From UBA4615 sp044360485 (lineage in GTDB: Bacteria; Pseudomonadota; Gammaproteobacteria; Burkholderiales; Burkholderiaceae_E): a stretch of 15,915 bases of DNA. The position numbers and the translations under genes are program-made. Each line of letters begins with the position of its first letter. Within the stretch, counting starts at the first letter, position 1. This document shows positions 1 to 7,270 of the stretch, one piece after another. The notes beneath the pieces are model-generated. The model was given only the letters and a program-made list of their open reading frames with translations, was not told the DNA's origin and made no database searches. Location of the stretch: NCBI GenBank assembly GCA_044360485.1, contig JBIKKG010000054.1, positions 1 to 15,915 on the forward strand, written 5' to 3'.

Positions 1-337
1 GCGCAAGGCGTCCGACCGCCTCCTGGGTGTATTCGACGACCACTCTGCTGACGCCGGGCTGGGAGGTCGGGATGGCGCCGCCGAACAGCACGTTGCAACC
101 CGCCAGCCCTTGTAGACGCAAGGCGGCTCGGGCTAGGACGTTGGCCATCGACACCTTGCCCTCGCTGCCGGCTCGCAGAGGGCCGATCTCGGCATAGCGC
201 TCACGCAATGAGGCCTCAAAGCCCGGCAGGCTTCCGACATCCTGCTCGGACGCACTGCACTCGACCACGGCTTCGATGGCCGTGTGCCGGCTCCAAAGGT
301 TCGGTCCGCGCAAAGCGCGGATGCGGGTGATGTTCAT
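1..337 (-). CDS. cphA: Cyanophycin synthetase CphA, N-terminal fragment (cut by window edge)
   Basis: Only the first 112 codons are visible; the gene continues past base 1. Translating the minus strand from the ATG at 337 gives a protein beginning MNITRIRALRGPNLWSRHT, the typical opening of proteobacterial cyanophycin synthetases (LRGPNxW motif near residue 10). The N-terminal domain follows, with the LPGFEASLRER stretch and a VVVEYTQEAVGRLA segment. The full enzyme makes cyanophycin, the arginine/aspartate storage polymer: an ATP-grasp domain extends the poly-aspartate backbone and a Mur-ligase-like domain attaches arginine. Neither catalytic domain is inside the window. The gene lies 34 bp downstream of a second synthetase-like gene on the same strand, so the two are probably co-transcribed. 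No clear Shine-Dalgarno sequence precedes the ATG. Family assignment is firm; completeness of the rest is unknown. Confidence 0.9.
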   Translation of the reverse strand, partial: MNITRIRALRGPNLWSRHTAIEAVVECSASEQDVGSLPGFEASLRERYAEIGPLRAGSEGKVSMANVLARAALRLQGLAGCNVLFGGAIPTSQPGVSRVVVEYTQEAVGRLA

Positions 338-371
338 GAGAGAGGGCCGCACGTGACTGCGGCCAATGGCG

Positions 372-2558
372 TCAGAAGGTCGGCTCTTCCGTCAGAGCGG
401 GAGCCGTTGCGGTGCGCTGTACGGCAGGTTGCGTCTGCACCGCTGCCAGGCCGCTGCGGATCAGTTCGGGCGCAAAGCCCATCGACCATGCCACACCGGC
501 TGCAGGCAGGATCGCTTGCGCATCGCCGCTGTCCAGGAGTGCTTCCAATACGGTTTCCTCTCGGCCGAGGGCCAGGACGACATCTCGCCCGCGGGCATAG
601 ACGGCGCGGCGACCATGCTCGAGATGGGCAACGATGACCGGATTGGCACCGTTCATTCCATAGAAGATCACCTGGCCATCGGACAGTTCGGCCATCTCGA
701 CGACTTGTTCGTCATCGGCATTCAGGATCGAAGCGCCTTCGCGCAGCACCACATCCACCTGCGTGCGCAGCACGCCGAACAGACGCTTGGGTGTGTCGAT
801 GTGCAAGTCGTCCATGAGTGCCTCAGGGTCCAGGCTGGTGACGACGCCGACCATGCAGCGGTCATAGGCCAGACCGTCCTGTGCGATGGAACGGGCTCCG
901 TTCTCAATGACGGCCAGGTCGATCGAGCGATTGAGCAGCACTTTCAGGGCGCAATCCCAGTCAGCCGAGGGTTCGCTGCTGACCAGACGGGTGTCGGCCA
1001 TCAGGCCGTCTTGGGTGGCGCTGCCGATCCGCCGACCAGTTGAGCGCAGCAGGTGCGAGACCAGCCGAGCAACACCTGTCGTGCCATGGCTGCCGGTGAT
1101 GCCGACGATGGGGATTCGCCCGCTTTCGCCAACGGGAATCAGGTGGTCGACAATTGCTGCGCCCACCGGACGGGCTTTGCCTTCGGAGGGACGCAGATGC
1201 ATGAGCAGCCCTGGGCCGGCGTTCACTTCGACAATTGCTCCGCCTTGAGCGGACAGCGGGCGCGAGATGTCTTCCGCGACCAGGTCGATTCCGGCGATAT
1301 CCAGGCCGACGGTTCGCGCCGCAAGCGATACGAGTTCGGCGGTGGACGGGTGAACCTCATCGGTGCAGTCGATGGCGACATTGCCGTTGCGCTGAATCAG
1401 CAGCTTGCGGCCGTCCGGCAGAACCGACTCCGCATCCAGGCCCTGACGGGCCAACTCGATGCGCGCCGCGCTGTCCAGACGCACCAGATTCAGCGGCGAG
1501 TCTTCGGTAGCGCCGCGGCGCGGATCGGCATTGAGTTGCAGGTCGATGAGTTGATCGATGGTGTGCTGCCCATCTCCTGTCACGAATGCGAGGTCACCGC
1601 GAGCGGCCGCGACCAGCCTGCCGCCGACCACGAGTAGTCGATGCTCGTAGCCGGGGATGAAGCGTTCGACGATGACGCCGCTGCCTTCTTCCAGTGCTGC
1701 CCCGTAAGCGGTCTGGACTTCCTCGCCGGTGACGAGGTTGGTGAAGACGCCGCGCCCATGGTTGCCATCGTAGGGTTTGACGACGACTGGATAGCCAATT
1801 GTGTCTGCGACGTCACGAGCCTGCTCGGCGCTGCGGACGAATTCGCCGTCGGGAACGGGAATGCCCAGTGGCGCGAGGAGTTGCTTGGTGAGGTCCTTGT
1901 CGCGGGAGATGCCCTCGGCAATGGCGCTGGTGCGCGTGGTCTCGGCAGTCCAGATGCGGCGTTGCTGGGCACCATAGCCCAACTGCACCAGATTGCCTTC
2001 ATTCAGTCGAATAAAGGGGATCCCGCGGTAGTCGGCGGCGGCGACGATGCAGCCTGTGCTCGGGCCCAGCCAGAGTTTGTCGACCATGCGTCGCAGCTTC
2101 TTTGCGGTCTGGGCGATGTCGTACGGCCGATCTTCGATCGCCGCCATCATCAGTTCTCGGGCCTGGAGCAGTGCAAAGCGGGCGATATCCTCGTGCCAGG
2201 CCTGCACCACCACCTCGTAGACCCCGACCCGCGATGTTTCGCGGGCCCGTCCGTATCCGGACGGCAACCCTGCCATGGTCTGAAGCTCGAGGGTCACGTG
2301 TTCCAAAATATGTCCGGGCCAGGTGCCCTCGTCCAGACGACGCAGGAAACCGCCACGCTCCTCGTAGCTGCAGCGATGTTCGATCAGGCCCGGGAGCCAG
2401 GCCCGCAGCCGCTCGGGGAACCCCGGCAGTTTATTCGAGGGGTAGTCCTCAAGGGCGCCGATATCGATGAGCACCTCCAGCACAGGCATGTAGGCCCAGC
2501 GGTTCGGGCCTCGCAGCGAACGGATCTCTAGGATCCGGATGTCTCCGGGTGCTTGCAT
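372..2558 (-). CDS. cphA': Cyanophycin synthetase-like protein CphA' with degenerate, truncated Mur-ligase domain
   Basis: 728 residues, against roughly 870-880 for classical CphA. The N-domain spans about 1-160 and opens with LRGPNRWAYMP (15-25). An ATP-grasp domain (about 210-475) keeps KPYDGNHGRGV (261-271), the EHRLLVVGG stretch (305-313) and EVNAGPGLLMHL (444-455), so aspartate-ligase-type chemistry looks possible. The Mur-like central domain starts near 483, but its P-loop reads GSHGTTG (489-495) where the family has GTNGKTT, so the ATP-binding lysine is lost. The protein ends soon after the PELIRSGL segment (697-704), so the C-terminal Mur lobe is absent. I infer that arginine addition by this subunit is lost. 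It may extend the backbone, use dipeptides as described for CphA2, or work with the full-length partner encoded 34 bp downstream. ATG at 2558 is the only plausible start; no Shine-Dalgarno sequence is evident. Confidence 0.9.
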   Translation of the reverse strand: MQAPGDIRILEIRSLRGPNRWAYMPVLEVLIDIGALEDYPSNKLPGFPERLRAWLPGLIEHRCSYEERGGFLRRLDEGTWPGHILEHVTLELQTMAGLPSGYGRARETSRVGVYEVVVQAWHEDIARFALLQARELMMAAIEDRPYDIAQTAKKLRRMVDKLWLGPSTGCIVAAADYRGIPFIRLNEGNLVQLGYGAQQRRIWTAETTRTSAIAEGISRDKDLTKQLLAPLGIPVPDGEFVRSAEQARDVADTIGYPVVVKPYDGNHGRGVFTNLVTGEEVQTAYGAALEEGSGVIVERFIPGYEHRLLVVGGRLVAAARGDLAFVTGDGQHTIDQLIDLQLNADPRRGATEDSPLNLVRLDSAARIELARQGLDAESVLPDGRKLLIQRNGNVAIDCTDEVHPSTAELVSLAARTVGLDIAGIDLVAEDISRPLSAQGGAIVEVNAGPGLLMHLRPSEGKARPVGAAIVDHLIPVGESGRIPIVGITGSHGTTGVARLVSHLLRSTGRRIGSATQDGLMADTRLVSSEPSADWDCALKVLLNRSIDLAVIENGARSIAQDGLAYDRCMVGVVTSLDPEALMDDLHIDTPKRLFGVLRTQVDVVLREGASILNADDEQVVEMAELSDGQVIFYGMNGANPVIVAHLEHGRRAVYARGRDVVLALGREETVLEALLDSGDAQAILPAAGVAWSMGFAPELIRSGLAAVQTQPAVQRTATAPALTEEPTF

Positions 2559-2811
2559 TGCAGTATCAGCTTGAGAGTCTGGGCGCCGGGGCGCGGGATC
2601 GGGCTGGCAGGAATCCTGTCGCGAAACATGCCCGTCCAGTCATGAACGCGCCAGTCGGCGTCCGGTTTACGCAACGTTCTCCGGGCGGTGCGAATTTCGT
2701 TTCGCGGCTTGATGGGAGCGGGATGGGGTACCCTTGCACCCTCGTTAGCCCCGCCGCCGGGTTTATGCCGCAGGCGATCTGGCCCCCGTATCCGGCCGAC
2801 GCACTCCATTC
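2559..2811. promoter_or_regulatory. Divergent control region between the cphA pair and the ABC/DUF1854 pair
   Basis: A 253-bp gene-free stretch separates the minus-strand cphA' start from the plus-strand ABC transporter start, so promoters for both directions should lie here. For the plus strand, the best -10 candidate I see is TACCCT at 2729-2734 within GGGGTACCCTTG. TTGATG at 2709-2714 is only 14 bp upstream and too close to be a good -35. For the minus strand, GATACT just before the cphA' ATG resembles a -10 but has no -35. Neither ATG has a convincing ribosome-binding site. Small open frames across this stretch have no recognisable content. Confidence 0.4.
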
Positions 2812-5109
2812 ATGTCACTGACCGCCCCTTCCCAGACCGTCGTCGAGCGACCCGTGCCGGCAGCCTGGGGGCATGCGTTGCAGCAGGCGTTGCGGCTCGA
2901 GGAGCGGGTACTCGCCTGGATGCAGAGCGACCTTGATGAACGCCTGCATTTCAGCGCGGGTTTGCTGGTGGTCACTAGCGCGCGCTTGCTCTGGTTGCCT
3001 TCGCCGGACACCGTAGGCTCTGACGTACCGATCCGCGCCGGGCTCACCCTCAGAAAGCGTGATCATGCCGGCGTGGGCACGCTGGAACTGGTCGACGATC
3101 ACCGTCGTATGGCGAGCTGGCGTTACACACTTGGCCAGGATGGACCGGCTCAGCGGCTGATCGAGTCGTTCGAGCTTGTCGCGAGCCAGCCGCATCCCGG
3201 GGCGGCGCTGAGCGCGCCGCCAGTCCGCTGCGCCAAGTGCCAGGCGGTCATTCCGACCGGCAAGCACGAATGCCCGGCCTGCGCGCCGCCGCCCGAGGCG
3301 CCGCCTTCCACCTGGGTGCTGTTGCGATTGTGGCGATTCGCGCGTCCCTATAAGGCGCAACTGGCCCTGGGGTTTGTGCTCACCATCGCCGCGACGGCGG
3401 CCACGCTGGTGCCGCCGTACCTGATCATGCCGCTGATGGACAATGTGCTGATCCCGTATCAGCGGGGCGTGCCGATCGACCCGACCACCGTCGCCCAATA
3501 CCTGGGTGGGTTGTTCGCAGCAGCGTTGCTGGCCTGGGGGCTAGGTTGGGCGCGGACCTACATCCTGGCCTTGGTGAGCGAACGCATCGGGGCAGATCTG
3601 CGCACCCAAACCTATCAACACCTGTTGAATCTGTCGTTGCAGTATTTCGGCGGCAAGCGCACCGGCGACCTCATGGCGCGTATTGGGGCCGAAACCGACC
3701 GGATTTGCCTGTTCCTGTCCATGCATCTTCTGGACTTCGCCACCGATGTGCTCATGATTGTCATGACCTCGGCGATCCTCTTTTCGATCGATCCCTGGCT
3801 GGCTCTGGTCACCTTGCTGCCGCTGCCTTTCATTGCCTGGATGATCCATACCGTGCGCGACAAGCTGCGCACCGGCTTCGAGAAGGTGGACCGCATCTGG
3901 GCTGAAGTGACCAGCGTGCTGGCCGACACGATTCCCGGCATTCGTGTGGTGAAGGCTTTCGCTCAGGAGCAGCGCGAGACTGAGCGCTTTCGCGAAGCTA
4001 ACCGGCATAACCTGGCCGTGAATGATCGCGTGAACCGCGTGTGGTCACTGTTCACGCCGTCGGTGACGCTGTTGACCGAGGTGGGGCTGTTGGTAGTCTG
4101 GGGTTTCGGGATCTGGCAGATCTCACGCAACCAGATTACGGTGGGCGTGCTCACGGCCTTTCTGGCCTACATCAGTCGTTTCTATCTGCGCCTGGACTCG
4201 ATGAGCCGTATCGTTTCGGTCACACAAAAGGCCGCGGCCGGCGCCAAACGCATCTTCGACATCCTGGATCATGTGTCCAGTGTCCCGGAGCCTGCGCAGC
4301 CGGTAAACCTCGAGCGTGTCGAAGGCCGCATCGATATCGTGGGTGCCGCTTTTCGCTATGGCAACCGCGCGGTGATCCGTGGCATCGACTTGTCGATCAA
4401 GCCTGGCGAGATGATCGGTCTGGTCGGCCACAGCGGTTCCGGGAAGAGCACGCTGGTCAACCTGATCTGCCGGTTTCACGATGTCTCGGATGGCTCGATT
4501 CGTATCGATGGCGTGGATGTGCGCTCGGTGCCGGTGGCCCAGTTCCGACGCCATATCGGCTTGGTGCTGCAGGAGCCTTTTCTATTTTTCGGCACGATCG
4601 CCGAGAACATTGCCTATGGCAAACCCGATGCCACCCGTGCCGAGATCGTGGCGGCCGCACGCGCGGCTCATGCACACGACTTCATTCTGAGGCTGCCTCA
4701 CGGGTATGACTCACTGGTGGGCGAGCGTGGCCAGGCACTGTCGGGAGGCGAGCGCCAGCGCATCTCGATTGCCCGCGCACTGCTGATCGATCCCAAGATC
4801 CTGATCCTGGATGAAGCCACCTCGTCGGTCGATACCGAAACTGAGAAGGAAATCCAGAAGGCGCTCGACAACCTGGTGCTGGGGCGTACCACGATCGCCA
4901 TCGCGCATCGTCTGAGCACCCTGCGACGCGCTGACCGGCTGGTCGTGCTCGATCGCGGACAGATTGTCGAGGTGGGCGACCACGATTCGCTCATGTCGCT
5001 CGAAGGCGCGTATTTCCGCCTGTATCAGGCGCAGGCCAGGCAAGACGATGACGGCCCGGGTGAACCCAAGCTGTGGCGGACCGAGGTGGATGAAGATGGC
5101 GGTGGTTGA
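2812..5109 (+). CDS. Cyanophycin-associated ABC exporter (TMD-NBD fusion) with N-terminal PH-like domain and zinc ribbon
   Basis: A 765-residue half-transporter of the MsbA/ABCB type, expected to act as a homodimer in the inner membrane. Residues 1-130 are an unusual soluble extension; the GLLVVTSARLLWL strand (50-62) resembles bacterial PH-like domains. A zinc ribbon follows (C140-x2-C143, C154-x2-C157). The transmembrane domain covers about 170-470. The nucleotide-binding domain has Walker A GHSGSGKST (539-547), Q-loop Q587, signature LSGGERQR (643-650), Walker B ILILDE (663-668, with catalytic Glu668) and H-loop His699, so it should hydrolyse ATP. The gene is divergent from the cyanophycin synthetases and overlaps the next gene, a DUF1854 protein. 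This arrangement matches what is annotated elsewhere as a cyanophycin metabolism-associated ABC transporter. The substrate is unknown; export of cyanophycin-derived peptides or arginine is only a guess. No ribosome-binding site is obvious at the ATG. Confidence 0.93.
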   Translation: MSLTAPSQTVVERPVPAAWGHALQQALRLEERVLAWMQSDLDERLHFSAGLLVVTSARLLWLPSPDTVGSDVPIRAGLTLRKRDHAGVGTLELVDDHRRMASWRYTLGQDGPAQRLIESFELVASQPHPGAALSAPPVRCAKCQAVIPTGKHECPACAPPPEAPPSTWVLLRLWRFARPYKAQLALGFVLTIAATAATLVPPYLIMPLMDNVLIPYQRGVPIDPTTVAQYLGGLFAAALLAWGLGWARTYILALVSERIGADLRTQTYQHLLNLSLQYFGGKRTGDLMARIGAETDRICLFLSMHLLDFATDVLMIVMTSAILFSIDPWLALVTLLPLPFIAWMIHTVRDKLRTGFEKVDRIWAEVTSVLADTIPGIRVVKAFAQEQRETERFREANRHNLAVNDRVNRVWSLFTPSVTLLTEVGLLVVWGFGIWQISRNQITVGVLTAFLAYISRFYLRLDSMSRIVSVTQKAAAGAKRIFDILDHVSSVPEPAQPVNLERVEGRIDIVGAAFRYGNRAVIRGIDLSIKPGEMIGLVGHSGSGKSTLVNLICRFHDVSDGSIRIDGVDVRSVPVAQFRRHIGLVLQEPFLFFGTIAENIAYGKPDATRAEIVAAARAAHAHDFILRLPHGYDSLVGERGQALSGGERQRISIARALLIDPKILILDEATSSVDTETEKEIQKALDNLVLGRTTIAIAHRLSTLRRADRLVVLDRGQIVEVGDHDSLMSLEGAYFRLYQAQARQDDDGPGEPKLWRTEVDEDGGG

Positions 5110-5566
5110 GTTCGGCCTGGAGCGCGATGCCTTCGCCCGGCTGGTCCTCACGACGGAAGAAGGCGCGAAGCATGTTGGCGTTGTGGCGGTCCGGGCATTT
5201 CCGATCGGTGCGCCTGACGAGGGTATTGCGCTCATGAGTCCGGAAGGTCATGAACTGGCCTGGGTGCCCCGATTGGAAGTGCTGGAGCCTGCCCGGCGCG
5301 TGCTGATTGAAGAGCATCTGGCGAGCCGGGAGTTCGTGCCCGAAATCCAGGCGATCAAATCGGTCTCCAGTTTTGCGACCCCGAGTACATGGTCTGTGCG
5401 TACGGACCGGGGCGACACCGAGTTCGTACTCAAGGGGGAAGAAGATATCCGCCGACTCGCCCGTCATACGCTTCTGATCGCAGACCGTTTCGGTGTCCAG
5501 TACCTCGTGCGCGATATCGCCGCGCTCGACCGGCACAGTCGCAAGCTGCTTGATCGGTTCCTGTAA
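5096..5566 (+). CDS. DUF1854 protein associated with cyanophycin metabolism
   Basis: A small soluble protein of 156 residues, with no signal peptide or membrane segment. It matches DUF1854, with the recognisable core HVGVVAVRAFPI, PEGHELAWVPRLE, EIQAIKSVSSFATPSTW and the C-terminal DRFGVQYLVRDIAALDRHS block. The biochemical role is unknown. The family is known as a companion of cyanophycin synthetase loci, and here it directly follows the ABC exporter. Two in-frame ATGs lie close together, at 5090 and 5096. I chose 5096 because the GAGGTGG motif ending at 5089 then sits at a normal distance. Either start overlaps the end of the ABC gene (14 bp for 5096), which suggests translational coupling and a fixed ratio of the two proteins. 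The family call is confident; the function is open. Confidence 0.88.
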   Translation: MAVVEFGLERDAFARLVLTTEEGAKHVGVVAVRAFPIGAPDEGIALMSPEGHELAWVPRLEVLEPARRVLIEEHLASREFVPEIQAIKSVSSFATPSTWSVRTDRGDTEFVLKGEEDIRRLARHTLLIADRFGVQYLVRDIAALDRHSRKLLDRFL

Positions 5567-5629
5567 GGAGGCGGGCCCGGCTGGTGTGCGTCGGCCTTGG
5601 CCGTTGATATCGTGCGCGTTGCCGCCGGA

Positions 5630-5657
5630 TTGCGCGTAAGATCGACGGTTTTAGTCT
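5630..5657 (+). promoter_or_regulatory. Possible rhlE promoter
   Basis: TTGCGC (5630-5635), a 16-bp spacer and TAGTCT (5652-5657) form a weak sigma-70-like pair upstream of the rhlE ATG. An alternative -10, TAAGAT at 5637-5642, has no good -35. The 132-bp interval between the DUF1854 gene and rhlE contains no convincing terminator hairpin, so read-through from upstream is also possible. Confidence 0.25.
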
Positions 5658-5698
5658 TTTCGGATCGCGCAAGCGACCGGCACGGAGCACGCTCTCGC

Positions 5699-7270
5699 AT
5701 GAGCGATTCACCCCTTATCGATTCATCCGCTTCCACCTTGTCACCCGAGAGCGCTCCACCCGTCAGCGCAGGGCCCGAGCCCTCCGCCAGCGGCCCGATC
5801 GCAGTCGACGCGCCCGCTGAGCCAGTGGTTCAGTTCGCCGATTTCGGTTTGGCGCCGTCTATCATTCAGGCGGTCACTGAACTCGGGTACCGGGAACCGA
5901 CCCCGATTCAGGCGCAAGCCATTCCCGTGGTCATGACTGGTCGCGATGTGATGGGTGCAGCCCAGACGGGCACAGGCAAGACCGCAGGATTTGCCCTGCC
6001 CATCCTTCACCGTCTGTTGCCTTCGGCCAGCACCAGCACTTCGCCTGCGCGCCACCCGGTGCGTGCCCTCATGCTGGCGCCCACGCGAGAACTGGCCGAT
6101 CAGATCTACCAGAATGTGCGGGAATACGCCCGCCACACGCCCCTTCGCACGGCGGTGGTGTTCGGTGGCGTCGACATGAAGCCGCAAACGCTGGCGCTGC
6201 GTCAGGGGTGCGAACTGCTGATCGCCACGCCGGGTCGACTGCTGGATCATGTCGAACAGCGCAGCGTGAACCTGTCCCAGGTCCAGATCCTGGTGCTCGA
6301 TGAAGCCGATCGCATGCTGGACATGGGCTTCCTGCCCGATATCCAGCGCATCATCAATCTGCTGAGCAAAGACCGCCAGAACCTGATGTTTTCGGCGACT
6401 TTCTCGGGTGAAATCCGAAAGCTTGCCGAGAGTTTTCTGAAGTCGCCCCAGCTGATCGAGGTGGCCCGCCGTAACGCCCTGGCCGAGAACATCACGCAAA
6501 CGGTTTATCGGGTGGCAACCCCGGAACACAAGCGCGCTGCGGTTGGCAAACTCATTCGCGACCACGGCGTTTCGCAGGTCATCGTCTTCTCCAACACCAA
6601 GATCGGAGCCGGCAGGTTGGCACGCCAGCTCGAGCGTGACGGGCTGGTGGCTGCAGCCATCCATGGCGACAAGACGCAGCAGGAGCGCCTGAAGACGCTG
6701 GAAGACTTCAAGCAGGGCCGGGTCTCGGTGCTGGTGGCCACGGATGTGGCAGCACGTGGACTGGACATTGCCGAGCTGCCCGCCGTCATCAACTACGATC
6801 TTCCCTATTCCCCCGAGGATTACGTCCACCGCATTGGTCGTACGGGGCGGGCTGGCGCATCGGGTATCGCGTTGTCGCTCATGACGGGCAGCAATGACGA
6901 TCGCCTGCTGGCTGATATCGAAAAGCTTACCAAGCGCAAACTGCCGGTCCAGGAACTCGCGGTGGACGCAACCGCCTCCGACGAGCGGCGCGAACCGCGC
7001 GAGGCTCACCGCCCCGATCGCGAGGCGGATCGCAGTGATCGGGCTGGCCGATCGCGGTATCGGGCCACAGACGATGACTCGCCCAGGCGGGTGCGCCCGA
7101 GCTTGCCGCCGCCACCACGTGTGCATGAAGACCCGTTCTTCACGCAACCGTATGAGCCGGCATTGGAGGCAGTGGGGGCGGGCGCAGGTCCGGCCGAACC
7201 CGCTCGCACGGTCGTGCGTCGCCCGTCAAGGCCGGTCGCTGCGCTGCTGGGCGGAGTCAGAAAGCCCTGA
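5699..7270 (+). CDS. rhlE: DEAD-box ATP-dependent RNA helicase RhlE
   Basis: 523 residues carrying the full set of DEAD-box motifs: Q motif GYREPTPIQ (63-71), Walker A AQTGTGKT (88-95), PTRELA (128-133), TPGR (177-180), DEAD (201-204), SAT (232-234), ARGLDI (352-357) and HRIGRTGR (377-384). The FADFGLAPSI lead-in and overall motif spacing fit RhlE, which remodels RNA in ribosome maturation and RNA decay. The N-terminal 40 residues are a low-complexity Ser/Pro/Ala segment. After about 425 comes a basic, Arg/Asp-rich and Pro-rich tail, typical of RhlE and likely RNA-binding. I used the ATG at 5699, preceded by GGAG at 5684-5687. A longer frame from a TTG at 5597 adds 34 residues without family character. 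The 3' end overlaps the convergent gluQRS by 14 bp. SrmB/DbpA-type assignment is less likely. Confidence 0.93.
   Translation: MSDSPLIDSSASTLSPESAPPVSAGPEPSASGPIAVDAPAEPVVQFADFGLAPSIIQAVTELGYREPTPIQAQAIPVVMTGRDVMGAAQTGTGKTAGFALPILHRLLPSASTSTSPARHPVRALMLAPTRELADQIYQNVREYARHTPLRTAVVFGGVDMKPQTLALRQGCELLIATPGRLLDHVEQRSVNLSQVQILVLDEADRMLDMGFLPDIQRIINLLSKDRQNLMFSATFSGEIRKLAESFLKSPQLIEVARRNALAENITQTVYRVATPEHKRAAVGKLIRDHGVSQVIVFSNTKIGAGRLARQLERDGLVAAAIHGDKTQQERLKTLEDFKQGRVSVLVATDVAARGLDIAELPAVINYDLPYSPEDYVHRIGRTGRAGASGIALSLMTGSNDDRLLADIEKLTKRKLPVQELAVDATASDERREPREAHRPDREADRSDRAGRSRYRATDDDSPRRVRPSLPPPPRVHEDPFFTQPYEPALEAVGAGAGPAEPARTVVRRPSRPVAALLGGVRKP

Noticed and set aside
1641..2531. A 296-codon open frame on the plus strand opposite cphA'
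   Set aside because: It is antisense to a clear synthetase gene, shows no recognisable family and has no supporting ribosome-binding site.
2812..5109. The ABC transporter as a second MsbA
   Set aside because: The PH-like and zinc-ribbon extension and the DUF1854 neighbour set it apart, and a better msbA candidate follows dnaE.
5593..5602. GGCCTTGGCC palindrome after the DUF1854 gene as a terminator
   Set aside because: The loop would be only two bases and no T tract follows, so it is not a credible intrinsic terminator.
5597..5698. Longer rhlE N-terminus from a TTG start
   Set aside because: The extra 34 residues have no family similarity and would cross the likely promoter. The ATG at 5699 with GGAG upstream is better.
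5741..7147. A 468-codon open frame on the minus strand opposite rhlE
   Set aside because: It lies wholly antisense to a gene with all DEAD-box motifs. Its protein is rich in His, Arg, Gln and Asp with no domain character, as expected of a shadow frame in G+C-rich DNA.
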